NCBI RefSeq assembly: GCF_014805685.1
Contig: NC_060886.1
Coordinates: 30,344,862-30,408,861, forward strand
Source: Silurus meridionalis
Lineage: Eukaryota > Chordata > Actinopteri > Siluriformes > Siluridae
DNA: 64,000 bases
Reading direction: 5' to 3'
The stretch's first letter is position 1; every line of letters starts with the position of its first letter. Shown here piece after piece: positions 13,613 through 24,850 of the stretch. Under the pieces are notes generated by a model. That model worked only from the letters and a program-made list of their open reading frames with translations, had not been told where the DNA came from and ran no database searches. The position numbers and the translations under genes were made by a program.

Positions 13613-15006
13613 ACCCATGTTGATGTATGTATTTGACAGAGGAAGTCAGGTGTTTATTAACAGTCAATTGACATTCGATGAGGTCCATGATGCCATGTAT
13701 ACTTATTAGTAGAATGAATAGATCAGCACACTGAGTAAAAAGTAGCTCTACTTGAGTAAAAGTACACGGATTGCGTATTTCTTTCACCACTGCATATGCG
13801 TGATTTTTTTTAATATAGCTACGTCTTTGTGTGTTAAATAGAACAAAACAAAAAGCATTTACACTCTGTACTGTTTGCACTCATGATCTGATCTGCAGGC
13901 CGTCTTTAGAAATCCGCTTCCTCACTCCAGTGCGTCTCAAAACACGAATGCCAGTGAAGGTCTCAGAGACGCATCCGGTAATTAAAAGAAATAAAACACA
14001 CACATGCGTGAAAAAAAAAAAAAGAAGAAAAAAGAACGAGTGCAGTTTGCTTACTCTGACTTAATTTGCGCACACCAACAAAAATGGAAAACAGACATTC
14101 AGTGGGCCCTCCGACTCCTGCTCACATTAGACTCAGTCAAGTGTAGCAAATCTAATTGGAATATATGAATGTTCCCTTTGTGTGTTGCTCCTAGCCCACT
14201 TGGCAATGAGCAGGAATCAGCTTGATACTGAATTTCCCTGGTTACAGTGTGAAGGGTAAAACCTGATGAAAAGCATTTTGTGTGTGTGTGTGTGTGTGTG
14301 CATATGTTGGTGTTTTCTGCTGTGTTGGCTTTCAAATTAATTGTAGCTGAGAGATTCTACAAGCAAATATTGGAATACAAATGTGCGTTCGACGTAAAAA
14401 AAAAAAAACCTCGCCATCGATTGTATAAACTCGGCACGTTCTCACAGATTCTACATCGTATATTTCATCCAAAACCTGGATCTGACGATAAACCGAATTA
14501 CCCCAAAACCCCAAAGTACTCCGAAGGGAAGCTCACGTTCCTCGTGCTGTTTATTTTCCAGCGTATTAAAAAAAAATGGCGTCGTGTTTGAAAGATATCT
14601 GCTTCTTTCTTTCACGTTAATTATTTGTACATTCCTCGTTCAGGATGTTAATAAGAGCGATTAGTTCACCCGTAATTTTCTTTCTGTCTGAAATCACAGC
14701 GTTCCTGTCAAACGGAAAAAGGAGAAGAACCAGCTTATGGTAACAGGAGTTTCTGGCTCCAAAAACCAAAAACCTCTGAGGCATGGCAGCGACGAGCAGG
14801 TTGACTTGAAAGGTGGCAGATTCCCAGAGTAGAAATGGGCTGGAGCGCGCTCAGTAGCGCGGCTAACAAAAACAAAAGCGTTGGAGTTTAAGGTGACGTT
14901 CGCAATTTACGAGTATTTGTGTCTATAAAGTGTATTGCTTGGCTCGCGTTTCCTCCAGGGCAAGAACAATATGTCAGGTCTGCCTAGGATAGTTGGATAT
15001 ACTGGG

Positions 15007-15007
<1 letters not shown>
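13613..15007. other. Intergenic with hAT fragment and (TG)n
   Basis: At 13,720-13,795 the text ctacttgagtaaaagtacacg...tttctttcaccactg is an end fragment of the hAT-like family that is complete at 32,801. A (TG)11 tract lies at 14,278-14,300. The interval 14,100-14,275 is repeat-free and a weak conserved-element candidate. The rest holds nothing recognised. Confidence 0.4.

Positions 15008-15055
<48 letters not shown>
15008..15055 (+). repeat. (CA)n microsatellite
   Basis: About 23 CA units ending in AAACC. Confidence 0.97.
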
Positions 15056-15057
<2 letters not shown>

Positions 15058-15099
15058 CTTTCTTCATTTCACATTCTCTCAATCTATATTTTAATATAC

Positions 15100-15465
15100 A
15101 ATATATAAACAAACATATGCAGACACCTGAGCACAAGAATAGTATGTGTTTCTTTAACATCTCATTCCAAATTTAGTCTCTATTTCTTGTTATAATAATG
15201 TCCACTCTTCTGGGAAGATGTTCCACTAGATTGTAATAAGGTCAGGTACCGCTGTAGTTCAGGTGAGGAGGCCTGAGTTCAGTTTAGTCACTAGGGATGG
15301 AGCTCTATGGCTTTAGATCTTCCACATTGTCCAACACATTCCAAGCTGGCATGAAGCTGGCTCTGTGCACACGTTTAGGGTCTCCTAGTTAGAGTGAAGG
15401 AAAGCGAACACGTCCCAATACATGCTTTACAATTGATGGAAAAGTCAGGTGTCTCAAAAGTGCAA
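15100..15465 (+). mobile_element. Family A MITE copy
   Basis: Shows cattccaaatttagtctctatttc, gaagatgttccactagatt, caggtgaggaggcctgag, gggatggagctctatgg and a closing gtcaggtgtctcaaaag. Terminal repeats are worn. Confidence 0.8.
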
Positions 15466-16759
15466 ATAATAAATATTCGTACTACGTGAATGTGAATTGG
15501 TCAGTTAATTTGTATGAAAAATCCTTCGATTAGACTATGCGTTTTTTTTTCTCAGCGTCTGAGGAATGTTGCTTGTTTGAACCCTTCTCAATTTTAAAGC
15601 TGTTTTTTAAATCCAGGCTGTATATTATCTGTAATTATAAAACATTGCATCACGCCTCTTAGGAACTTGAGTAAACATTACCCTCGATTTATATTCAGGA
15701 CTAATTGGGGTAATAATATAAAATCGAGCTCTAATCTCCTCCTCGATGCAGGAATGGTGGTGCAGTAGCGTATCTGTGAACAATAAGGCGACCCTTGCCT
15801 TTCTCCTGGTTTTTCTTTCCCTGTTAACAAGCAAATGACTGATTGAGTTTACGGTGTAAAGTTCATGGTTTTAAGGTAGGCTCTTCATCATATATAACAA
15901 CATGATGACCAGATTTTTGTTTTAAAGTGCAGTGTGACCCGGACAATTGCAGGCCAGTCGACTTAATGAAACGCTAATGACGCGCAATCACTTTTAGACG
16001 TTTCAGCACTTTTAGGTCTACTTCAGGCAGACTCCCTTGGTACTTCTTTGATAATGAGTGTGCGGCACTATTAAGAGTTAATCAAGGCTACAGGAAGAGC
16101 CTGGCTGGGAACGAATATATAAAACAACAACCTAGGAGTCGACAGGAAGACGGACAGACCAATGGGGCGTGTGCGAGCAACGGAATAAATCGTTGACATG
16201 ATACGAAGCGAGGTTAACCCCTCGAAAAGAGACTGTTAATAGCTCGGTTCTTTTTTGTCTGGCGCTCGGCGAGAAACTTCATCTTCGACCGGACAGGAGC
16301 GAGAAGGAAGAGAAAACATTCTTCTGTCCCGGCCCTAAAGTGGTGATTAATGTAGAGAGCAAATAAACAGAAATTTGACATCCTTATGAAAGAGAGGAGG
16401 CCTCGCTGCAAAATGGAGGGGAAGAGGAACAATGTAGCACGTCGAGCCATTTTGGCGCTGCCAAGCTAAGTTTTGACGGGCCGTGTTGGGCCGCAGATGC
16501 CATGGCAACATGTTCCGATGGAGAGTTTATTTCTCTGTGCTCTGGTGGAATATTAATCACTGAGGAGCAGATCCTGCCAAGAAGCATCTCAAAAAGGGCC
16601 AAAAGTCCACAATTCCCCCCAGACAGAAATTTAGTGCCCAATAGAAACTACAGGACCTTTTTATTTATTTATTTTTTTTATTAAGTCCATATAAACATCT
16701 TGAATTAGGCTAATAAACTTATCGCCAGTTGTTACTGGAGAGAATGACATATTTGACTC
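15466..16759. other. Intergenic; candidate conserved block 16,400-16,640
   Basis: No gene. The stretch from about 15,850 to 16,680 lacks transposon text. Its core (16,400-16,640) is dense in developmental-factor-like words (TTGGCGCTGCCAAG, ATTAATCAC, AACATGTTC) and is GC-balanced. This is a good candidate conserved non-coding element by appearance only. Confidence 0.35.
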
Positions 16760-17277
16760 TAGTGACGGGTAGTTAATGAATGATTTGTTTGTTTGATTTT
16801 GTTTGTTTGAATGAAAAGTTTTTAACGCAACTCAGAAGAACGAGTCGCCCCAAAGAGTGATTCGTTCAATTTAGTAGAAGTACGACTAGTAAAAGAAACC
16901 TCAGCCTACTAGTGACGGGTCGTTCATGAACGATTCGTTCATTGTGAATGAGTCTTTAATGTGACTCTGAAGAACGAGTCGTCTTAAAAAGTGTTTCGTT
17001 CAATTTAAACGAGTCTTTAATGTGACTCGGAAGAACGAGTCGTCTTAAAGATTGATTCATTTATTTTCCACCGAATGCCCATTAGCAAAACGTTGCAACA
17101 TCTCTGTAGGTTATGCACAGGAAACGAATTGAATAATTTACCTCTCGACTCTTCTAGTCCGAGTCGTTTGTTCTTTTATCGCGTGACTCCCATATCCCAT
17201 ATATCTGAAACGAAATGAAATGAACTAAATGACTCAAAGAACCAAGTCACTAAAATGATCCGATCTTCCCATCACTA
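16760..17277 (+). mobile_element. hAT-like non-autonomous element, composite
   Basis: Left end tagtgacgggtagttaatga at 16,760; a second internal left end tagtgacgggtcgttcatga at 16,910; right end gtcactaaaatgatccgatcttcccatcacta at 17,277. The interior is built of repeated gaacgagtcgtctta/gattcgttca modules. The same family is at 31,768 and 52,103. Terminal text of this type belongs to teleost hAT elements. No 8-bp duplication is visible for either left end, so the copy is probably two overlapping or rearranged elements. Confidence 0.75.
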
Positions 17278-17640
17278 TTGTGCCCAGATGAATCAGCTGA
17301 TCCAGAAAGCAGTATTGTACGTGACACTGAAAGAAATCCTGAAGTGTAACGGGTAACGAATCCGATAACGAGCGTTTAGATTTTTTTTAAAAAGGTTTTA
17401 CTTGGTTTCCTAAATCATTTTTAGGATTCTAGACTGTATAAAAACTTTGTTAGACCAAAAGAATGAGCCCCAAAAATTGGGGGTTTGGATTTCTTGCGAT
17501 TTGAAATAAATCCTGAAAAACATCTTACATCATACTGCTATTATTACCATAGTAACAGCAGAGAGGCTTAAATCTGTTCCTGCATGTTTGTGCTCTTGTG
17601 AAATGCTTTTAAACTCTGTGAAGACATGCTTGTTGCTATT
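17278..17640. other. Intergenic, nothing recognised
   Basis: AT-rich sequence with no repeat or coding signal that I can support. Confidence 0.4.
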
Positions 17641-17835
17641 ACGGTTTGAGTGGAAGATCTTGCACTGACCTCCTTGACCTCCTCGACCTTACTGAACACC
17701 TTTGGGATGAGCCGGAACACCGAACATCAGCACTTCTGATCTCATTAATGCTCTCGCCGATGAATGAACACAAATTCTTTTTAGATTTTCCCAGAAACAT
17801 GGAGCTTATTATAATAGAAAAGAAGCAACTATTCA
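17641..17835 (-). mobile_element. Family A MITE, partial minus copy
   Basis: Contains gagtggaagatcttgcactg, actgaacacctttgggatgag and gaatgaacacaaattct in reverse family order. It is internally shortened and lacks both ends. A LINE 3' end follows directly. Confidence 0.7.
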
Positions 17836-17848
17836 AAATGATAATCTT

Positions 17849-18110
17849 GTTCTTCTTTTTCTTTCGGCTGCGCCATTAGGGGTCGCCACAGCGGATCATT
17901 CGTCTCCATACCATTCCTGTACATCTGCCTCTTTTAAACCAACCCCCTGCATGTCTTCCCTCAACACATCCATAAACCTCCTCCTTGGTCTTCATCTTTT
18001 CCTCCATCTTCAGCATTCTTCTACCCATATACGCCATGTCCCTCCTCTTACCTCACATGACCAAACCATCTCAATTACTCCAACATCCATAACTTTGCCA
18101 GAATCAGCTC
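17849..18110 (-). pseudogene. LINE 3' end, reverse-transcriptase C-terminus
   Basis: The reverse complement matches the element at 40,125 almost word for word: gagatggtttggtcatgtg, gaagaccaaggaggaggtttatgg, and the 3' end ccgctgtggcgacccctaatg...gaaagaaaaagaag. It is truncated at its 5' end like most LINE copies. The encoded C-terminal segment (WFGHV... and GRPRRRF-like part) is broken here by substitutions and indels. Confidence 0.8.
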
Positions 18111-18199
18111 TAAAGTTTCCTACATCATTTTTTATATTTGTTTCACTCGTTTAAGTAAATCTGCATTCGGATCCATCAAGATTTTTTTCTCTCTGGTTG

Positions 18200-18435
18200 T
18201 AATGTTGCCTTCCGTCCACACGGAGACGGCGTTTTCAATCAGCGCTTTCCAAATTCCATATGTTTTAAAACACAGTTTACATGTGAAAACGAAGCGTTAA
18301 GAAAACGCTGACCTATTTTTAGACGTTGCCGCGACTTCTCAAAGACTGGAAAGTGAATAAACGGCAGGCGGAAATGATGCGGGTCGAAGCGTCCTAAGTT
18401 TTGCTCAGGCACTGTACAGGGACGTTAAACGTTTT
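18200..18435. repeat. Possible MITE fragment related to 50,330
   Basis: Carries ccgtccacacggagacggcgttttc and aaaacgctgacctattttta, words also present (as variants and on the other strand) around 50,350-50,620. Such AAAACGC/GTGTGGACGG text is typical of a fish DNA-transposon family. The boundaries are not visible. Confidence 0.4.
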
Positions 18436-18578
18436 CAGATATTGATCCAGATTACTGTTGATGTAGTCTTTTGGGCCACAGATCCCCGTGCTTGCCCATT
18501 TGTCCTGCATCTAATACATCACCTTTATGGACTGCCTGTTTTCTTCCTGCCCCTTGACAGGTGCTATGACATAGAAAA

Positions 18579-18716
18579 GGTGGCTCAGTGCTTAAGGCTT
18601 TTGGACGGTCGGGGGTTCAAGCCCTGATATCGCCATGCTGCACATTTTTGGGGCCCTTAAGCAAAGCCCTTAACCCTTTGTGCTCCAGAGGTGCTGTAAC
18701 ATGGCCTGTTATGGCT
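18579..18716 (+). repeat. tRNA-derived SINE
   Basis: Head ggtggctcagtgcttaaggctttt has an A-box-like TGGCTCAGTG, followed by a B-box-like GGGGGTTCAAGCCC, then cccttaagcaaagccctta and gctgtaacatggc. Any RNA polymerase III activity is unlikely in a diverged copy. Confidence 0.75.
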
Positions 18717-19385
18717 GATTTGTGTGTGTGTGTGAATTTGTTAAAAATTGTATTCCCAAAGAATTCTCAAAAAAAACCCATATTCAGCCCTAAGAATGAA
18801 ACAAAAGTGCTTTTCAGCCAGTTCATATTCATGTGTTGTATAATATTGTGGCACTTCATCCTGCAGTTTATAGCAGTTTAGTTCCTGTGTCATCCGTCAT
18901 TCTACCTTTGAGCAAACGTGGACAATTGGGAAAAGTGTGCATCCAGAACGTCCACAAAGTCCTGGATCTGGTCTCTCTATAACCCATGACCCATTAAGAG
19001 TAAATGAGTGCTATCTTCCATGAGCTTGACAGTGTTTGTCAGAGCAGAAAACTCCCAGTGAAAGTACTCGGCACTGGGGATGTTATCCTTTCCCCAGGTT
19101 CTAATCATTTTTGGCTGCTCGGGTGCTTCCTGTTCGGCAACGAAACGGCTCAGGAATGCCATTTCTCTGATACGAGAGTACGGCAAAAGGGTCTTGGAGG
19201 AAGTCATCCTTCTGTGTGTGTGTGTGTGCGCGCGCAGGCGGGTGTGTGTACGTGTACATGTGGATGTGGGTGTGTATATGGGAGACAGGGAAAGCACATG
19301 AGAGATAGTGACACTGACATATAAATGTTTGAATAGTGATTGCCCAACTGTTGTATTTCCAAATCCCTTGGGTCAATAATTGCTA

Positions 19386-19419
<34 letters not shown>

Positions 19420-19630
19420 TTCTTTTGGCTTCCACCCTCAGCACATGCTTAACACACGTTGTAGCCCCAGCCTCATTTTCTCCCTCTGCTCAGGCTGGAA
19501 TGCATCAGGCGACCGGGATAGCGAAGAGGACAGACTTTTCCCACATCAGACCCATGACGGGCCGTTCGACCCTAAAAATAGCTACATTCAGGACAACTTT
19601 GTCCCCTGTTCAGTATTTCACAACTCGCTT
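18717..19630. other. Intergenic with GT-rich and CT-rich tracts
   Basis: A GT-rich tract with CG interruptions is at 19,212-19,275 and a CT-rich tract at 19,385-19,428. The interval 18,960-19,190 is repeat-free and may be conserved. Open frames of 91-106 codons span the dinucleotide tracts and are not believable genes. Confidence 0.4.
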
Positions 19631-19890
19631 TGAGACACCATGAATAGAGCTCAAACCCTACTGAACACGTTAGGGATGAATTTTCCAAGCTGACTGAACC
19701 CCAGGCCTCCTCACCTTCTCACCTCACATCATTCCCAGTCTGAATGACCACAAATCTCCTCAAGCACACTCGAAAGTCTGGTGGAACATCTTCCCAGAAG
19801 AGTGGAGGTTATTATAAGTGCAAATGAGCACTAAATCAATCACAAATCAATCTTATGATTAGGTGTCCACAAAGTTTTGACAGTGTGGCT
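19631..19890 (-). mobile_element. Family A MITE, partial minus copy
   Basis: Reads actgaaccccaggcctcctcacc, aatgaccacaaatctcc, gtggaacatcttcccagaagagtgg and ends aggtgtccacaaagttttgac. The distal half is missing. Confidence 0.8.
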
Positions 19891-20327
19891 TCCTGAAGCT
19901 TCTTTTCTTCCTGAAAACTTACTTTTTCACTCTTCCTCCCCCTCCTTCTCTGACTGGCATTACAGGAGTGTTGATGTGTGTGCTGTATTCTTTTATTCAG
20001 CCTCAGAAAAAAAAATAAAAACCTGGCTCCTCCGAATGGATCCAACAAAACGTTTAAATAATCAAGGAGCCACAAAAGCCTTTGAACCGTTTTCACGAGC
20101 GGCGCGGACCAGATGTGGCGTCACTTTTCCGAACCTCCAGAAAACGCACGAGAAACGTCGAATTTGGGAACCTTTCAGGGAACGCTTCGCGGTTTGTATA
20201 CTTTAGCTCCGGATGTGATGGATGTAAATACACATTGCAGCGCCGGGGAAAATAAACTTCAGGCAAACACTGTATTAAGTAGTCCAGTGACTGTTAAACC
20301 TACAAACACCACCAGTGCTCTTCAGAT

Positions 20328-20329
<2 letters not shown>
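19891..20329. other. Intergenic, nothing recognised
   Basis: Unique sequence with a few CpGs. No gene or repeat text was identified. Confidence 0.4.

Positions 20330-20369
<40 letters not shown>
20330..20369 (+). repeat. (CA)n microsatellite
   Basis: About 20 CA units. Confidence 0.97.
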
Positions 20370-20371
<2 letters not shown>

Positions 20372-20772
20372 CCATCACATCTACATCCACGTTCATCTAC
20401 GTCGCAATATCTTGCTCGCGCTCATGTGTTTGTAATCGGCCCGAATGATTACGCGCAGAAAAATGCGTGCTCGACTTTTTCCACCTCCTCTTGGGTGTTG
20501 CGGTGCTGCGCGAAGAGCGTCTAAAAAAAAAAAAAAAATGATTCCGATCTACGTTTCGTGTGTTTGTGCTCTCTGGAGGAGGCGTGTCTCAGGGTTTAAT
20601 TTAACAATGATGAAAACGGTGCATGCGGCAGACGAAATTGCTACGCCGGGACGCGTCTCAGACGAGCTTTTTATTTGAGGGCCCTGTAACGAAGTCAATT
20701 TTACAGGGTTTCCGTTCATTAAATGCTGTTCAGGTGCAGCACAGATAGGAGGCGCATGTGTTGGAATGCTAA

Positions 20773-20775
20773 CTC

Positions 20776-20822
<47 letters not shown>
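20773..20822 (+). repeat. (CA)n microsatellite
   Basis: About 24 CA units with one CG interruption. The sequence 20,370-20,772 between this tract and the previous one has no recognised feature. Confidence 0.95.
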
Positions 20823-20825
<3 letters not shown>

Positions 20826-20839
20826 TGATCTTCAACATA

Positions 20840-21228
20840 CACTACATGGATAAAAGTATTGGGAACCTGAAGGCACACAAACCATGGCAATGCCCTCTGT
20901 GCACAACGTGAGCTCCATGAAGATCAGATTTACATCAGAGGAAGATCTCCTGCTATAGAGCTCTGATCTCAACCCCACTGAACACCTTTTGGATGAACAC
21001 TGACTGCACCCCAGGCCTCCTCAAATCCTCACCTAGATCACTACATGACTTTCCTAACACCCTTGTAGCTGATTAATACAAATAAACACACCAACATCTA
21101 GAGGAACATCTTCCCAAAAGAGTGGATTGAATTATAAGAGCAAAATTCCACTTAATGTGGAATGCGATGCTCAAAAAGCGCATACCATCCTTATGACCAG
21201 GTGTCCGCAAACTTTTGGCAATATAGCG
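20840..21228 (-). mobile_element. Family A MITE, nearly full length
   Basis: The best-preserved copy. Left terminus CACTACATGGATAAAAGTAT and right terminus, read inward, CGCTATATTGCCAAAAGTTT are related inverted ends. A TA dinucleotide flanks each side (20,838-20,839 and 21,229-21,230), the target duplication expected for Tc1/mariner-type elements. The interior is the usual non-coding family text in minus order. Length is about 389 bp. Confidence 0.85.
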
Positions 21229-21402
21229 TATGTAATGACATCATTAATGTTTTTACATATTTTATGATTGTCCATGGGTCTAATCTCACCTTGTTCCAGG
21301 TACACAATCAGACCCAGGATAACTCATCATTTGATTAGCAGATAAATAATGAGAATTGTGAGAAAAATAATCTCATACTCATTCCTTTCAACAGGATGTC
21401 CC

Positions 21403-21433
<31 letters not shown>

Positions 21434-21669
21434 TAAACTACTCGACTTCTGAACCATGACACGGAGAATGTTGAACCTGAAAGGAAAATAAACAGACCAC
21501 TTCTCAGCTGCTTCGTCCCGTTCCCAAGACCTCGTCTGAGAAAAACCTCCAGAATGCTCAGGAGGAGGTTTTTGGTCTTACTCATGTCCATCCTTCTCAT
21601 GTTCCTGTGCCATAACATACCTTTAATCTGGGGCTATTTTTAGCCATTTCCTGTCTCTTCTCACTGTGT

Positions 21670-21714
<45 letters not shown>

Positions 21715-21977
21715 TAAAAGAGGCTGAGAGAGAGAGAGAAAGAAAATGTCCCAGAGGACATGCTGCTTTAGCCTGGGAAAAAATGCACCTCGACTTGTGA
21801 AGGTTTTTTTGGGAAACAATTCGGATTTGCCTGAAATTCGGCAAAACAAAGTCACACAAGAATCCGTTCTTTCGTTCTTTCATGGAATGTGGTTCACGAG
21901 GGCTTCTTGTCGGTCCGGTTTGTTTTCTCAGGCTTTTCAATACGGTGTAAGTTTTATTAGAGATATATTTATATTTA
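21229..21977. other. Intergenic with two dinucleotide tracts
   Basis: A (CA)14 tract lies at 21,402-21,429 and a (GT)20 tract at 21,673-21,713, followed by a short GA run. No gene: a 121-codon open frame crosses the GT tract and has no recognisable domain. Confidence 0.55.
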
Positions 21978-22533
21978 GTCCCAGACACCTGAGCATCAGA
22001 TCGTTATGTGCTTCTTTTTGAACATCCCATTCCAAATTTAGTCTCCATTTCCTGTTATAAGAACCTCCGCTCTTCTGAGATGATGTTCTCGTGGAGATTT
22101 GCGCTTTTTGAGCCACAAGGCTGTTGGTAAAGTCAGATACCGATGTAGGTGAGGAGGCCTGGGATTCAGTCAGCGTTCACATTCATTCCAAAGGAGCTCT
22201 GTAGCACGAGATCTTCCACTCCAACCCATGAAAAGTTGATGTTTTGGTTTTGTGCACAAACAGCTGGAGCAGGTTTGGAAGATGTTCTTGTAGATTGTCC
22301 TTCAGCCACAAGGGTTCATCCAAAATCCCAAGTGTGTTCATTAGGTTTGGAGCTTTATATTAGGAGATCTTCCACTCCATCCCAGATCTTCCCAGGCTTT
22401 GTGCACAGGGGCATTGTCATCCTGGAACAGGTGAAGGCAAAATTTCAAAGATTCAGTTGGGTGCCTCCAGCTTGGTGGAAACAGTATGCAGAAGAACCAC
22501 ATATGGTTGGAAGAATATATATATAGTGTAGAG
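21978..22533 (+). mobile_element. Family A MITE with internal duplication
   Basis: Starts at gacacctgagcatcagatcg and ends near gaagaaccacatatgg...atatagtgtag. The segment running from the ...cacaagg...gttggtaaag region through agatcttccactcc appears twice (about 22,110-22,227 and 22,305-22,380), which explains its greater length. Confidence 0.8.
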
Positions 22534-22614
22534 TCAATTCTTTTACGTGATCTGGTTTTCAGTTTTCATCAAAATATCCAGAATTTTGAAGTCTGTGCAG
22601 AAATGGAACATATT

Positions 22615-22715
22615 TAGCAAGGCCCTTAAGGCTCTGTGCTCCAGGGGTGCTGTATTATGGCTGACTCTGTGCTCTGACCCCAGCTTTCTAACATCGCATA
22701 CAAAGAATTAATGTG
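22615..22715 (+). repeat. tRNA-derived SINE, 3' fragment
   Basis: Keeps only the body: agcaaggcccttaaggctctgtgctccaggggtgctgtattatggctgac. The tRNA-like head is absent. Confidence 0.7.
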
Positions 22716-24534
22716 ATTTTCAAATGATTTCACGCCCCAAAGGACAAAAAAGATGTACACCAACTTTGCTATTTCTGAATATTTTGGTTATGACAGTGAG
22801 AAAAACGTTGGGTTGGTGTTTGGTTGGTGGTAAATGTTTAACGTGAGGATGCGCGATTCTGTTTCGTGGTAAGCCTTGCCATTCTAAACTTGAGTAATAT
22901 CAATGGACTACGCCTTGGTTTGTCGCCCGGTCCAGATGAGCTGGCACAATCGGGCATTCGTTTGAAAGGAGGCACGATAATGAATGGTAATGTCCCGTGA
23001 CTGTTATTCAAACATGGGTACAGAGGAAAGAACAAGCGAGAAGAACGAGTAGAAATGAGGAGCAAAGAAACGCAGAGGAATTAGAGTAGGAAGAAGGAGA
23101 GAAAGAGATGCCCTGCCAGGAGATGGTAACATCCCGTGAATGTTATTCAAACATGAGGGCAGGGAAGAAAGCAAACCAGGAAAAGGAGAGAGTGTGAGAG
23201 AAAGACAAGCAGACTAAAAGAAGGGAAAGAAGAGAAGTGAAGTGAGTGAAGAGAAAAAGAAGAAAGAAAAGGAGGTGTCTTTACAGACCTTGGAGCCTCG
23301 CTATGCTGCTCTTGGCCGCACATTGGCCCGGTTCGGTTTGAGCCAGAGGCGTCGCGGCGCCACCTCAAAGAACGTTCCGCTCGCTCGGGCGTTCTTTCGC
23401 AGCACATGGCATTGATTTGTGTAAAGCCTGGCCAATTAGGAGGCCACAATCACGCGGCATGGATCTCCTCCAAACTCTGACGGAAGAAGCTCCACACACT
23501 CGATTTGCTCCCCAGAGTGTTTCCCGAGTGAGGTCGTGTTTTGCTAAAGCTTTGAAGCGAAGATGAACCTCGTTGACGAGGATTATAACGCATCAATATA
23601 TTTAATGTGTCTTTTTAAATATTTGACTCATTTTCACACAGTTATCACACAAACCATCATGTCCACTGCCTGCTTTATTCATCTCTGCAAACCAGATCTG
23701 AACATTCTCACCACACACACTATGCGATACCTTTGTTAGCCGCGCAGCAAAGCAATGACAACAAATACACTTCCTAATACCAGACATAGTTTCTCACACT
23801 CCCAGCCGACTTCTTAATATGCCTGTGAAGTGTATTTAGTAGTCCAGTTGCTCGTTCAGCTGTTTCTTTTAGAACAGGGTTGCGTTCTGGACTCTGGGAA
23901 GTCAGAGAATGGAATGTCTTAGGGTTCAGGGTTTGAAGTCCAGGGGGTTCTCCACAGCAGGCTACTCCAGGACACAACATTTAGGTCCATTTCAGGAAAA
24001 AAAAGGGGCACGTTAACAAAGGGGGGCGCTCTATTTCTCCTGGTGAGTCACAAACCAAAGAGGTACGCTAAATTGAGATTTCCTCCTGGTGTGATGTCAG
24101 AAAAGCCCGATTCAGACCAGAATTGGAACTAATTTGTATGAAGCCTGAGTTTGATTTCTGTTGATTGACTTTTAAGGTTCTCTGCAAACCACAAGCTGTG
24201 GTACATCACACAGTTAATTGCTGCCTGGTAGCATATCAAATGGCGCCTTTAATAAAGAAGAACTTTATTAAATGCTTGCAGTTTTATAGTCACATAGACA
24301 AGTGTATTAATAAGGTGCTGGACCATGATGAGCTGTGAGAACATCTTTACTGGTTTGGCATAGACTTTACACATTTCAACTATACCATGAATTCAGTTAA
24401 ATTGTGTTGAGAAAATGACATTTGTAATGCAAAATTTATTTTCATATATTTCTAACACTATGCTGTAATATAGGAATTTTCCCTCTCGTATAATTAAAAA
24501 AACAAACAACAAAAAAAAATCAGAGGTACACAAT
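22716..24534. other. Intergenic; candidate blocks and a tandem duplication
   Basis: A ~35-bp motif (ggtaatgtcccgtgactgtta... / ggtaacatcccgtgaatgtta...) occurs at about 22,984 and again at about 23,122, each followed by purine-rich sequence. The block 23,290-23,480 is repeat-free, CpG-containing and contains GGCCAATTAGGAGGCC. The block 24,130-24,290 has several homeodomain-like AATTA/TTAAT words. At about 24,310-24,375 a short piece (ggtgctggaccatgatgagctg...ggcatagac) resembles another fish DNA-transposon family. No genes. Confidence 0.35.
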
Positions 24535-24850
24535 TGTCAACATCTTTGTATTTCGGCAGCATGAGCTTTACTTGAACTAGGAGACCCAAACCTGTTACAA
24601 AGCCAGCACCATGAAGATTTGTTTTACCTGGTTTGGAGTGGAAGATCTCCTGTTTTAGAGCTCTGAACTCAACCCTACTGGGATTCACCTCACCTTCATC
24701 AGCACCTGGCTTTACTAACACACTTTACACTATTGAGGAACATCGTCCCAGAGGAGTGGAGGTTACTTTAACAGCAAATGGAGACTAAATGTGAAATGGG
24801 ATGTTGGGAAAAAGCACATTCCAATTTAAACATGTACTGTAATATATGGA
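24535..24850 (-). mobile_element. Family A MITE, minus copy
   Basis: Reads gaactaggagacccaaacctgtt, gtttggagtggaagatctcctg, agagctctgaactcaaccctactg, cacctggctttactaacac and cccagaggagtggaggtta. There is an internal deletion and the termini are worn. Confidence 0.8.
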
